A stretch of 32,649 nt of DNA from positions 1 to 32,649 of the forward strand of contig JAKBBV010000033.1 in NCBI GenBank assembly GCA_021808285.1. The letters are read 5' to 3'. Both the position numbers and the translations under genes were made by a program. Below the pieces are notes generated by a model. It did not search any database. It was not told the DNA's origin and saw only the letters and a list, made by a program, of their open reading frames with translations. How positions within the stretch are numbered: the first letter of the stretch is position 1; each line of letters begins with the position of its first letter. Origin of the DNA: Pseudomonadota bacterium (GTDB lineage Bacteria; Pseudomonadota; Alphaproteobacteria; Caulobacterales; Caulobacteraceae). Positions 1 to 7,558 of the stretch are shown here, in pieces.

Positions 1-188
1 ATGTGAATATTGCTTCGCTGGAGCACGCCTCCGGGCAGATCGGATGCGTTGGTCGATCCGGTGCGCAGCCGCTTGATCGTGGTGTCCTTGTTCCCGAAGG
101 CAGTGAGGAACTGGAAAGGGAACTCCGCCGCGTCGAAGGGCTTTTCCGCAAGCTCGGTGATGGCCTGTTCGATCTCGACCGCGTTCAT
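1..188 (-). CDS. N-terminus of MmeI-like (type IIL) DNA methyltransferase/restriction protein, partial
   Basis: The reading frame starts at an ATG at 188 and stays open to the window edge, so only 62 residues are seen. The visible protein begins MNAVEIEQAITELAEKPF and continues with a segment ending in LLQ/VLQR-SNIH-like residues (FPFQFLTAFGNKDTT, then GGVLQRSNIH). From memory of the family this matches the conserved N-terminus of large class I SAM-dependent DNA methyltransferases of the MmeI/type IIL kind, in which one polypeptide carries nuclease, methyltransferase and target-recognition parts. None of the catalytic motifs lies inside the window, so methylation or cleavage activity cannot be judged. 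It faces out of the window and has no partner gene here. Alternative: any other protein sharing this N-terminal helical region. The coding frame is well supported and the product moderately so. Confidence 0.6.
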   Translation of the reverse strand, partial: MNAVEIEQAITELAEKPFDAAEFPFQFLTAFGNKDTTIKRLRTGSTNASDLPGGVLQRSNIH

Positions 189-348
189 GTGACGCTCCTG
201 CCGCGAAGCTAGGGTCGCCGGCAAGAGGCCACAAGCGCCCGTCGCATGAACCGAAACTTAACCGCCGTCTCAGCACGGTTTCAGGCGGCGCGCGCCAATC
301 ATGGCGTGTCGATCGGATCGCCGGTCGCGTTCTGGAGTCTGAAAGGCC
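189..348. promoter_or_regulatory. Divergent intergenic region between methyltransferase and small protein gene
   Basis: This 160-base gap must carry the promoters for the leftward methyltransferase gene and the rightward small gene. An AAAGG ribosome-binding site (around 339-344) precedes the ATG at 349. I see no convincing sigma70 hexamers or palindromes. Confidence 0.3.
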
Positions 349-564
349 ATGCAAGCCCAAAACCTCGACTGGATCTATCTGGACCGGGCCGACGAGGCCC
401 ATGTGCGCGAGGGCGAGCTGATCTCGGCCGAGGCCGGCGGCATGCCCATCTATCAGGTCATGGAAGTGGCCAAGGATCGCGTCTGGCTGCGCGACACCCG
501 CGACGGCGCCGACCGGGTCAGCCGGCTCGACCTGTTCCACTGGAAGGCAGTGCGCGGCCGATGA
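349..564 (+). CDS. Small conserved-type hypothetical protein, 71 aa
   Basis: I do not recognise this protein. It is short, soluble and highly charged, with alternating acidic and basic residues and no signal peptide or membrane segment. It reads like a small beta-rich domain (DWIYLDR, MPIYQVMEVAKDRVWLRD). Support for a real gene is an AAAGG ribosome-binding site five bases before the ATG, a frame that fills the space between a divergent gene start and a convergent gene end, and residue use typical of genuine proteins. It ends 13 bases before the stop of the opposing dehydrogenase gene. No function is proposed. Confidence 0.55.
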   Translation: MQAQNLDWIYLDRADEAHVREGELISAEAGGMPIYQVMEVAKDRVWLRDTRDGADRVSRLDLFHWKAVRGR

Positions 565-577
565 GGCCAGGCGCCGG

Positions 578-1474
578 TCAGGCCTTGGCGCGGCGCTTGC
601 GCGCCCTGGGGGCCGGTTCCGGAGCGCGGGTGAGACTCTCGCTATAGGCCCAAAGCTTCGCCGCGGCCTCGGCGTCGCGCGCGGCGGCGGAGGGCGTCAC
701 CAGCCTTCTCTTGGCGTAATAGCCGCCGCTATGGCCCTCGACCTTGTCCGAGAGCGCCAGCCAGACCAGGGTGTCGGCCCCCTGGGCGGGGCTGAGCATG
801 AACCGTTTGATGAGGGCGAAGGCGGCCTTGCCGAAGCCTTCGAGATTGTCGCCAAAGCCCGTATTGACCCCGCCGGGATGGAAGCAGTTGGCGGTGATCC
901 CCGTCCCTTCCAGGCGACGGGCCAACTCGCGCGTCCAGAGGATGTTGCAGAGCTTTGAGCGACCATAGGAAGCCATGCTGTAGCTGGCGGCGCCGACGCG
1001 TTCGAGAGCCATATCCGCCATGTCCAACCGTCCGCTGCGATGGGCCATCGAGGCGGTGCTGACGATGCGCGCGCCCGCCGCCAGGGCCGGACGCAGGCAT
1101 TCGGTGATGACGAAATAGGCCATGTGGTTGACGGCGAAGGTGATCTCCAGCCCATCGGCGGTCAGCTCGCGCTCGGGGAAGATGGCCCCGGCGTTGTTGA
1201 TCAGCAGGTGCACCTCGCGCGCCTTGGCCGCCAGGGTCTCGCCGGCGCGGGTCATCTCCGCCAGGGTGGTGAGATCGGCCAGCACCATCTCGTGCGCCGC
1301 GTCGGGATTGGCGCGCAGCAGAGCCGCCAGGGTGTCCTGGCCCTTGCGCTTGTTGCGGGCGGTGAAGAGGATGCGGCCGCCGGCCCTCGCCAGGCTCTCC
1401 GCCGCGCTCGCCCCGATGCCGGAGGTGGCGCCGGTCATGACCACCGTCTTGCCGCGCAGATCCATGGTCGTCAT
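578..1474 (-). CDS. Short-chain dehydrogenase/reductase (retinol dehydrogenase-like)
   Basis: A 298-residue NAD(P)-dependent oxidoreductase of the classical/extended SDR superfamily. The cofactor-binding TGATSGIG motif lies at residues 14-21, the structural NNAG motif at 93-96, the active-site serine region at about 140-143, and the catalytic Tyr-x3-Lys at Y170/K174. The overall pattern (early nucleotide motif, AVNHMAYF stretch, long C-terminus) resembles the RDH11/WWOX-like SDR group that acts on lipid-like or retinoid-like alcohols, but the substrate cannot be read from sequence. The C-terminal tail is rich in Arg, Ala and Pro. The start at 1474 has a GAGGGA-like ribosome-binding site; an ATG three codons later is also possible. 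It is a single gene, convergent with the small gene at 349-564. Confidence 0.9.
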   Translation of the reverse strand: MTTMDLRGKTVVMTGATSGIGASAAESLARAGGRILFTARNKRKGQDTLAALLRANPDAAHEMVLADLTTLAEMTRAGETLAAKAREVHLLINNAGAIFPERELTADGLEITFAVNHMAYFVITECLRPALAAGARIVSTASMAHRSGRLDMADMALERVGAASYSMASYGRSKLCNILWTRELARRLEGTGITANCFHPGGVNTGFGDNLEGFGKAAFALIKRFMLSPAQGADTLVWLALSDKVEGHSGGYYAKRRLVTPSAAARDAEAAAKLWAYSESLTRAPEPAPRARKRRAKA

Positions 1475-1525
1475 CCATCCCTCACGTCACGCTCACGGGC
1501 CCCAGGTCGTCCACGGGCCGTGGGG

Positions 1526-1579
1526 CGCCCACAGGCCTCAGCACGCCCACAGGCTTCAGCACGCCCACAGGCCCTGGGG
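1526..1579. repeat. Three tandem copies of an 18-bp unit
   Basis: Three head-to-tail copies of CGCCCACAGGCYTCAGCA lie at 1526-1543, 1544-1561 and 1562-1579, the last diverged at its end. They sit in the space between the start of the SDR gene and the end of the permease gene. The number of copies is likely to vary between strains. No function is evident. Confidence 0.7.
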
Positions 1580-1632
1580 AAGATCAAGCCGCCGCGCGGG
1601 CGGTCAGGTCAAGTGCGGGATGGGCGCCGGCC

Positions 1633-2973
1633 TCAATGCGCGCGCCGCAGCAGCCTCAGCGCCAGGAACACCGGCGCCGGGGCGAGCAGGACCAGGACCG
1701 ACCAGATCGCCGAGTGCGGATCGTCGGTCACCACCACGGCGATGAGACCGGCCTGGACCAGGGCGGCGAAGATGGAGAGGGCGGGAAACAGCGGCGCCTT
1801 GTAGGGACGCGGCAGGTCGGGCGCGGTGAAGCGCAGGGCGATGCTGGAAAGGCAGATCATCAGAATGCTGCCGATGCTCCAGGGCGCATAGATGCGCACG
1901 ATCGTCTCATAGGACCCTGAGCCCGCCAGCAGGGCCGAGACCACGGCCACGGCGAGGACGGCGACAAAGGGCGAACCGCCCCGAGAGACGGCGGCGAAGA
2001 CGCGCGGCAGCATATGATCGGCGCCCATGCGGTACATGATGCGCGAGGAGGCCATGACCTGGAGATTGACGATGGCGGCCAGGGAGAGGACGCCGATGGC
2101 GGTCACGGTCACGTCCCCCGCCGCGCCGAGCGAGACGTGCAGGGCGTCGCCCACGGCCAACTGCGAGCCGGCCACCTGCGCGGGGCTCAGCACATGGAAG
2201 AGGGCGACGTTCACCAGCAGATAGACCGCGGTCACCAGGGCGATGCCGGAGAAGGTGGCGCGGGCCACATTGCGCCCGGGATCGTGCACCTCCTCGGAGA
2301 AATAGATGGCCCCGTCCCAGCCGGCATAGGTCTGGTAGATGACGCGAACGGCCATGATGACCGCGGCCGCGCCCCCGGCGGCGCCCACTGCGCTCACGCT
2401 CGCGGGATGGAAGCTGGCCGGCGCCCGGGGCGAGGCCAGAAGGATCACCGCCACGGCGATGAAGGCCGCGCCCTTGAGGGCGCTGGCCACGCTCTGAGAC
2501 CCGCCGCTGACCTTGGTGGCCGACAGATTGAGAAGGCTGCAGGCGCCGATCAGAAGGGCCGCGAGGGCGGCGTTGGAGAGCCCGGTCAGGAAGCCCAGCC
2601 GATGGACATATTCGCCGAACACCACGGCGATGAAGGCGTTGGACCCGGTATATTGCAGCCAGGTGATCCAGCCGGCGATGAAGCCGACCGTGGGCCCGAA
2701 GGCGCGGGTGGCGATGGCGTAGCTGCCCCCGGCGCGCGGCACCGAGGCGCCGGCCTCCACCAGGGGCATGGCGGTGAGCATGGCGACCCCCCCGCCCACG
2801 GCCCACAGCAACAGGGTCAGGGGCACGCTATGGACGCCCAGAGCCACCACGCCCGGCGCCCTCATGATGCCCGAGCCGATGATCCCCCCCACCACCACGG
2901 CGAGGCCAAAGACGATGCCCAGAACCCGGCGCAGGCCTGAGGCGGAGGCATGGGGCGGGGCGGCGTCTGTCAT
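1633..2973 (-). CDS. APC-family amino acid permease
   Basis: A polytopic inner-membrane protein of 446 residues with about twelve hydrophobic helices, the normal size for the amino acid-polyamine-organocation superfamily. The unwound first helix carries the family hallmark GGIIGSGIM at residues 29-37, and the second helix region has VPRAGGSYAIATRAFGP at about 78-94, both typical of amino acid transporters or exchangers. The frame continues 29 codons upstream, but that stretch is Pro/Arg-rich and unlike a transporter N-terminus, so I place the start at the ATG at 2973 (MTDAAPP). Transport is presumably driven by proton symport or exchange; the substrate cannot be called. It is monocistronic, and its promoter must lie in the region shared with the divergent hipBA promoter. 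Confidence 0.88.
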   Translation of the reverse strand: MTDAAPPHASASGLRRVLGIVFGLAVVVGGIIGSGIMRAPGVVALGVHSVPLTLLLWAVGGGVAMLTAMPLVEAGASVPRAGGSYAIATRAFGPTVGFIAGWITWLQYTGSNAFIAVVFGEYVHRLGFLTGLSNAALAALLIGACSLLNLSATKVSGGSQSVASALKGAAFIAVAVILLASPRAPASFHPASVSAVGAAGGAAAVIMAVRVIYQTYAGWDGAIYFSEEVHDPGRNVARATFSGIALVTAVYLLVNVALFHVLSPAQVAGSQLAVGDALHVSLGAAGDVTVTAIGVLSLAAIVNLQVMASSRIMYRMGADHMLPRVFAAVSRGGSPFVAVLAVAVVSALLAGSGSYETIVRIYAPWSIGSILMICLSSIALRFTAPDLPRPYKAPLFPALSIFAALVQAGLIAVVVTDDPHSAIWSVLVLLAPAPVFLALRLLRRAH

Positions 2974-3299
2974 CCCCGGCAGAGGCCCGCGGCGAGGCAC
3001 GGTGTCAAGCCGGGGACCGCAGGCCTGCACGCCGAACCCGCGTGGCCCGCACGGCCTCAACCAGGCGAGGCGGCATCAGCCTTGGTCGCGAGCTATGACC
3101 GCTCTTGTCCGGGGCAGATGACGATATCGCCGGCCATCAGCTCACGCGCGAGCGCCCGGGCGGCGGAGGCTTCGAAGGCGCAGGCGGAAGGGACAATATA
3201 TAATGCAATATCAAAAATTAGTCGCGATATCGAATGAGACATCCCTATCTGGACAAAGCGATCAAGGCTCCATATATGATACTGCATCAATAGGCTGAT
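2974..3299. promoter_or_regulatory. Divergent intergenic region, permease / hipBA
   Basis: This 326-base gap separates the permease from hipB. From about 3190 it is distinctly AT-rich compared with the rest of the window, suggesting either a promoter-dense region or foreign origin. It holds a perfect TATAAT at 3199-3204, a CGATATCG palindrome at 3225-3232 and the hip promoter described separately. An open minus-strand frame in 3093-3290 lacks any recognisable features and is not called. Confidence 0.5.
3250..3278 (+). promoter_or_regulatory. Predicted sigma70-type promoter of hipBA
   Basis: TGGACA (3250-3255) and TATATG (3273-3278) are separated by exactly 17 bases, close to the housekeeping consensus. 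Transcription would start near 3285, inside the inverted repeat that overlaps the hipB start codon. That gives a leader of only about 15 bases and lets a repressor bound there block initiation directly. Confidence 0.5.
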
Positions 3300-3308
3300 A
3301 TGATGCAG
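3282..3308. promoter_or_regulatory. Inverted repeat overlapping the hipB start codon (likely HipB operator)
   Basis: Perfect 8-bp arms CTGCATCA (3282-3289) and TGATGCAG (3301-3308) are separated by 11 bases. The right arm covers the hipB ATG at 3300-3305. HipB-type antitoxins are DNA-binding dimers that repress their own operon, so this is the obvious autoregulatory site. The arms differ from the E. coli HipB operator TATCC-N8-GGATA. Confidence 0.6.
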
Positions 3309-3911
3309 GATAAATTATCAAAGCGGGCCGGCTTGGAGCCGTTAGCGGCAGCGATCCGCCGAGCCCGTTTGCAAAAGGGTTGGAGCCAGCGAGAGCTGAG
3401 CGCGCGAGCGCGCATACCTCAAGCCCAGATATCCCGTTTTGAGACGGGCGGTGTTGATCCTCAGGTCTCCACCTTAGTCGAACTCGCGCGAACGCTCGAT
3501 CTGGATCTGCAGCTCGTGCCTCGGATCGCCGTCACCGCCGTCGGCGCCGCCGTTCGATCCGCCGAGCAACGATCGGAGCAACGCGCATCGCAGGAACTGC
3601 TCGCAAGGCTGCAACGCGTCGCGGACATCGCCTATGGCGCCGCTCCAGAGCGGGAAGAGATTGGCTCCATCCGAGACACCTTGCGCGAACTCGAACCTAT
3701 GGCGTCGCGCCTTCGACCTCAAAAACTTGAGCCTGAACTCCAAAAGCTGCTGCACAATTTGGAAATGTTCGCCAAACATCCGCCAGCGCAACGGGGGCGT
3801 CACGCCCATATCCTCATTGATGCGGCGAAACGGCTCCGCGACCTCCGCAATCAACTGGCCCATTTGACCCAGTCCGAACGCCCCGCTTACAGCCTGGACG
3901 ATGAAGACTAG
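3300..3911 (+). CDS. hipB: HipB-like XRE-family antitoxin with long C-terminal extension
   Basis: The 203-residue protein has an XRE/Cro-type helix-turn-helix at about residues 14-72 (IRRARLQKGWSQRELSARA, then IPQAQISRFETG), the fold of HipB antitoxins that neutralise HipA and repress the operon. Classical HipB is about 90 residues. Here roughly 120 more residues follow, mostly charged alpha-helix with coiled-coil-like heptads (about 85-195). Two start codons are adjacent (3300 and 3303), and no strong ribosome-binding site precedes them. The stop is two bases before the hipA start, indicating a translationally coupled operon. The antitoxin assignment rests on the domain plus its position immediately before hipA. 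The role of the extension is unknown; it could contact the kinase or form a higher-order oligomer. Confidence 0.85.
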   Translation: MMQDKLSKRAGLEPLAAAIRRARLQKGWSQRELSARARIPQAQISRFETGGVDPQVSTLVELARTLDLDLQLVPRIAVTAVGAAVRSAEQRSEQRASQELLARLQRVADIAYGAAPEREEIGSIRDTLRELEPMASRLRPQKLEPELQKLLHNLEMFAKHPPAQRGRHAHILIDAAKRLRDLRNQLAHLTQSERPAYSLDDED

Positions 3912-3913
3912 CG

Positions 3914-5164
3914 ATGGCCGCCGACAGCCTCGAAGTCCTGCTTGACGATCGTCCGGTTGGAACGATCACGGCCCTTGGCGGGGACCGGTCTATTTTCGCG
4001 TTCGATGACGCTTATGCGGACGATCCAAACCGGCCGACGCTGAGCCTCTCCTTCAAGGGCGAGCACGGCGGGTTATTGCGCGAACACAACCCGACCCAGA
4101 CCAGGTTGTTGCCGTTCTTCTCGAACCTTCTGCCCGAAGGCTCGCTTCGCGCGTACCTCGCCAAGCGCGCGGGCGTGAAGCCGGTGCGTGAATATCCGCT
4201 GATCGAGGCGCTGGGCCCCGACCTACCCGGCGCCATCACCATCAAACTCGCAGGCGAGAGCGTCACCGGGGATGAGGATGATTTGCCTGACGAGGACCTC
4301 GCTCATCGCCGGAGCCCTGAGAAGCCGCTACGTTTTTCCCTCGCTGGCGTCCAACTGAAGTTCTCGGCGGTGCAAAAGGCCCGCGGCGGCCTGACTATCC
4401 CGGCCAGCGGCAAGGGCGGCGACTGGATCGTAAAGCTGCCCTCGGTCCGGTTTCACGGCGTGGCCGCCAACGAATTCTCCATGATGAGTCTGGCCCGCGA
4501 AATGGGCCTCGACATCCCTGACATTGAACTCGTGCCGCTCGACCAGATCGAGGGCCTGCCCGAAGGCATCGGCAGGATCGAGGAGGACGCGATTGCGACT
4601 CGGCGGTTCGACCGGACCACGGGGGGTGGCCGCGTTCACATCGAGGACTTCGCCCAGATCTTTGGCGTCTATCCAGACGACAAATACGAAAAGGGCTCGT
4701 ATCTCCACATCGCCAAGGTGCTGTGGCTGGAAACGGGCGAGGCCGGGGTTCGGGAATTCATCAAGCGGCTGGTGTTCAACGCTCTCATCGGCAACGCCGA
4801 CATGCACTTGAAGAATTGGTCCCTCGTTTATCCCGATGGACGCACTCCGCAGCTCTCACCGGGCTACGATTTCCTGTCGACAACCCTCTACATTCCAGAC
4901 GAAAGCGCCGGCCTGAAGTTCGCCCGGACCAAACGCGTGGCCGAGCTGACGATGGACGAGCTCGCCTATACGGCCGCCAAGGCCGGCGCTCCCGAGGCGC
5001 TTGCCCGCGACGCCGCCACGGAAATGGTCGATCGTTTCCATGAAGTTTGGGCGCGTGAGCGCGCTCATTTGCCTATCTCAAGGGACCTTGAGGCTGAGGT
5101 CGAACGACGGCTCGGTGTCGTACCTTTGGCGGCGGCCGGCCGCGCGAGGCGCTCGCGGCCATAA
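3914..5164 (+). CDS. hipA: HipA-family serine/threonine kinase toxin
   Basis: A 416-residue member of the HipA kinase family, whose E. coli founder phosphorylates glutamyl-tRNA synthetase and stops growth when free of HipB. The N-terminal HipA domain carries the signature LLPFFSNLLPEGSLR at residues 65-79. The ATP-binding loop region is FSLAGVQLKFS (141-151), with the serine that is autophosphorylated in E. coli HipA possibly aligned near it. RFDR lies at 231-234. The catalytic loop is IGNADMHLKN (292-301), giving D296 as catalytic base and N301 as metal ligand, and YDFLS at 318-322 supplies the metal-binding D319. All key residues look intact, so the toxin is probably active. The tail after about 402 is Arg/Ala-rich and may be unstructured. 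It follows hipB by two bases, and repeat copy 1 begins 34 bases after its stop. The target cannot be inferred. Confidence 0.9.
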   Translation: MAADSLEVLLDDRPVGTITALGGDRSIFAFDDAYADDPNRPTLSLSFKGEHGGLLREHNPTQTRLLPFFSNLLPEGSLRAYLAKRAGVKPVREYPLIEALGPDLPGAITIKLAGESVTGDEDDLPDEDLAHRRSPEKPLRFSLAGVQLKFSAVQKARGGLTIPASGKGGDWIVKLPSVRFHGVAANEFSMMSLAREMGLDIPDIELVPLDQIEGLPEGIGRIEEDAIATRRFDRTTGGGRVHIEDFAQIFGVYPDDKYEKGSYLHIAKVLWLETGEAGVREFIKRLVFNALIGNADMHLKNWSLVYPDGRTPQLSPGYDFLSTTLYIPDESAGLKFARTKRVAELTMDELAYTAAKAGAPEALARDAATEMVDRFHEVWARERAHLPISRDLEAEVERRLGVVPLAAAGRARRSRP

Positions 5165-5197
5165 ACGTCGAAGACTTCCAGAACGCCGAAACGGCCG

Positions 5198-5315
5198 CTA
5201 GAGCGAATTTCGAGCTGAGGGAATCGCTACGGACATCGCCATTCGCTCTAGATTCAATCGTTTACGCGCCGTCTGACCGCCCAGACAGTTTCCATCTGGT
5301 CGGACGGCGCTCTAG
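5198..5315 (+). repeat. Dispersed 118-bp repeat, copy R1 (subtype 1)
   Basis: The copy starts CTAGAGCG (5198-5205) and ends CGCTCTAG (5308-5315), its inverse. A further CGCTCTAG sits inside at 5244-5251, so it has two modules: a 54-base left part and a right part holding a hairpin. The hairpin uses GCGCCGTCTGACC (from 5266) paired with GGTCGGACGGCGC (to 5310), 13 pairs with one T-G wobble, plus a short inner AGA/TCT stem. It lies between the convergent ends of hipA and the flavoprotein gene, where it could also act as a bidirectional terminator. The left module matches R4 closely and differs from R2 and R3. Confidence 0.9.
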
Positions 5316-5337
5316 CGGGCCTGCCGGGACCGGCCGA

Positions 5338-7491
5338 TCACGGCGGCGGGGGCTCGTGCGGCGGAGGGGGGTGGGGATAGGCGCCCCTGGGCCGCCAGGT
5401 CTCGCCCGGCGCGTTGGGCGCGGTCGGATAGCCGAAGATGGTCGCCAGCGGCGGCTGGGCGGTGAGGGTATAGGAGGCGAGCTTGCCGCTCATCACCGTG
5501 CCCTCGAAGCTGCCGACGTTGAGGCCGGTATAGATCCAGTCCCCCGCGAGCACGAGGTTGTCGAAGGTCGAGGCCCAGGAGTCCAGACGATAGTCGACGC
5601 TGCCGGGCGGCGAGGTCACATAGCGCTCGGTCGGATCGATATTGGCGCGCCAGAACTGGGCGTCGAAGCGGCGTATCCCGTCCGCCGCGGGCTCTCGCAA
5701 ATCCACCAGAAGGCTGAAGTCGAGCCCCATGGGGTCGCCGGGGGGATGGTTGGCGTTCGGCGTCGCCTTGGGAAGCATCGGCCCGATGGCGGTCTGAAGA
5801 TATTGGATCGACTGGTACTTGACCCGGTCGGACATGCGCCGCGGATAGCTGGTGTCGGAGAAGTCGGGGACCTCGTCGTCCTCCGCCATCAGACCGCAGA
5901 AATACCACAGCGAGCGCGGGGTGTTCTGGGCCGGCCAGTCCTCGAACGGGATCAGGTCGACGAACTCGGTATTGCCGTTCTGCGGATAGAGGTAGGTCGC
6001 GCTCACGGCCATCTCGTCAGGCTTGAGCTTGGGCGTCCAGCCGCACGACTCCAGGTCCTTGGAGAGCCAGATCTGCATGGCCTGGGTCATCACCGTCGGC
6101 AGGCGCTCGACCATGTCGCGCCATTGCGGGCGCGCCTCCATGAGTTCGGTGCAGATATGCGGGAACGCGCCGATGGAGATGGCGAGGATCACCGTGTCGA
6201 AGTCATCTCCCGCCCGCAGGGTCCGCTTCTGCGGCGATACCCAGCCGTTCCACCAGGATTCGAGGTCGACATCCCCCGCCGCCAGGGGTTCGGCGTCTTC
6301 CGGGTGGAGCTGATCATAGAGCGGGCGCCGAGGCCAGGAGGGCACGCCCTTGACCTCGATCATCGGCGAATAGGCGCGGGAGGGGTCCTTCAGCCGGGCC
6401 TGGACGTCGATCTCCACGGCGGAGATGGCGCGCTTGTCCGCTGTCAGGGCGAGGTGGGTCACCTTGTGGAAGAAGGCGAAGCGCACGCCGCGACGGACCA
6501 GCAGCTCATAGAGCGGCGCGATGATCGACTCCCCGGTGCCGGCCCCGAAGCGCCAGAGGAATGAGCCCATGTAGGAGAGGCCCCGCAGGGTCCAGCGGGC
6601 ATAGACGCCGGCCGCCATCTGGGAATGGCGCGAGGTGTCGCCATGAGGATTGTTGTAGGTGATGTTGATGGTGGTCATGGCCAGAGGCGAGGCGAGCGTC
6701 AGGGGGTGCGCGCCGTGCGCCAGGAGCCAGTCGGTCCAGTTCAGGTGGTCGATGCTGTCATAGCCGCGACGGGGAATGTCATCCTTCACGAGCCCCTTGA
6801 GCATGGCCAGGACGAAGTCGAGCTTGAAGAACATATGCCGCAGCGGGGTGCAGCTCTCCGCCAGGGCGATCAGGGCTTCGCGCAGCGGGATCCAGACGAG
6901 GTCGATGACCTCAATCAGAAGATGGGCGCCCGCCTCCAGGCCGTGTTTCACCCCCTCGCGCAGGCGCGCCACGAGGGCGCGGGCGGCCGAAGCGTGGCCA
7001 GCGTGCTCATGCGGGATCGGAGCGTCGGAATCGTCGAGGTGGTCGTGCAGCCACTCCACCAGGCGGGCGACCTGCGCGCCGAAGTCATTGAGCGGAACCG
7101 GATCGCGCGGCGAGTGGCTGTTGGGCTGAAATCTCTGGGGCCAGGCGTGCAGCTTGTTGCCGTGCCACTCCCACTGCATCGCCAGATTGACCGGGACCAT
7201 CGCCTGCTCGAAGGTCGACAGCGGGCCGGGCGGCCGCTTCAGCTCGTCATAGAGCCGGGCCACGAGCGGCAGGGCGTTGTAGTAGCTGCCCATGAAGCCG
7301 TGGATGCCGTGCTCCTCGATGCGCTGGTTAGGTCCGCGAGAGGAGGCGCATTTGCCGCCCAGACGCCAGCCCATGGTGTGGATGGTGATCTCGAAACGCT
7401 CCTCCCATCCGGGCTGATCGGTGATGAAATAGGCCGAGGCCAGGGCCCCGATGCCGCCGCCGAGAATGGAGATACGCTGCTTGCTGCTCAT
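5338..7491 (-). CDS. Large FAD/NAD(P)-dependent oxidoreductase (amine oxidase/phytoene desaturase-like)
   Basis: The 717-residue protein opens with a Rossmann dinucleotide motif, ILGGGIGALASAYF (residues 9-22), followed by GWRLGGK at 41-47 and EHGIHGFMGSYYNA at about 60-73. Near the C-terminus LVLAGDWIYTGLN precedes VGSFEGTVMSGK, the usual FAD-contacting end of the amine oxidase/carotenoid desaturase superfamily. It is larger than typical desaturases (about 450-550 residues) because of an inserted helical region at about 150-260. The start at 7491 (MSSKQR) is preferred over an upstream in-frame ATG at 7512 because GGAGGGG lies four bases before it. The last 15 residues are nearly all Pro, His and Glu. 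The substrate is unknown, and no carotenoid or isoprenoid genes are near; the neighbours are toxin and conflict genes. Confidence 0.8.
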   Translation of the reverse strand: MSSKQRISILGGGIGALASAYFITDQPGWEERFEITIHTMGWRLGGKCASSRGPNQRIEEHGIHGFMGSYYNALPLVARLYDELKRPPGPLSTFEQAMVPVNLAMQWEWHGNKLHAWPQRFQPNSHSPRDPVPLNDFGAQVARLVEWLHDHLDDSDAPIPHEHAGHASAARALVARLREGVKHGLEAGAHLLIEVIDLVWIPLREALIALAESCTPLRHMFFKLDFVLAMLKGLVKDDIPRRGYDSIDHLNWTDWLLAHGAHPLTLASPLAMTTINITYNNPHGDTSRHSQMAAGVYARWTLRGLSYMGSFLWRFGAGTGESIIAPLYELLVRRGVRFAFFHKVTHLALTADKRAISAVEIDVQARLKDPSRAYSPMIEVKGVPSWPRRPLYDQLHPEDAEPLAAGDVDLESWWNGWVSPQKRTLRAGDDFDTVILAISIGAFPHICTELMEARPQWRDMVERLPTVMTQAMQIWLSKDLESCGWTPKLKPDEMAVSATYLYPQNGNTEFVDLIPFEDWPAQNTPRSLWYFCGLMAEDDEVPDFSDTSYPRRMSDRVKYQSIQYLQTAIGPMLPKATPNANHPPGDPMGLDFSLLVDLREPAADGIRRFDAQFWRANIDPTERYVTSPPGSVDYRLDSWASTFDNLVLAGDWIYTGLNVGSFEGTVMSGKLASYTLTAQPPLATIFGYPTAPNAPGETWRPRGAYPHPPPPHEPPPP

Positions 7492-7558
7492 AGCCCCTCC
7501 AGAGCTCCACATGTGATCGCGACGCGGCCGGCCCCGCGGGACACCGGCGCCAGGTTCG

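Noticed and set aside
3093-3290. Minus-strand open frame of 65 codons upstream of hipB
   Set aside because: No ribosome-binding site, odd residue mix, and it lies over the hip promoter and AT-rich region. No family pattern is visible.
5266-5310. Dedicated terminator of hipBA
   Set aside because: The hairpin belongs to a dispersed repeat found four times in varied contexts and has no T-run, so it is listed as a repeat, though it may also stop transcription.
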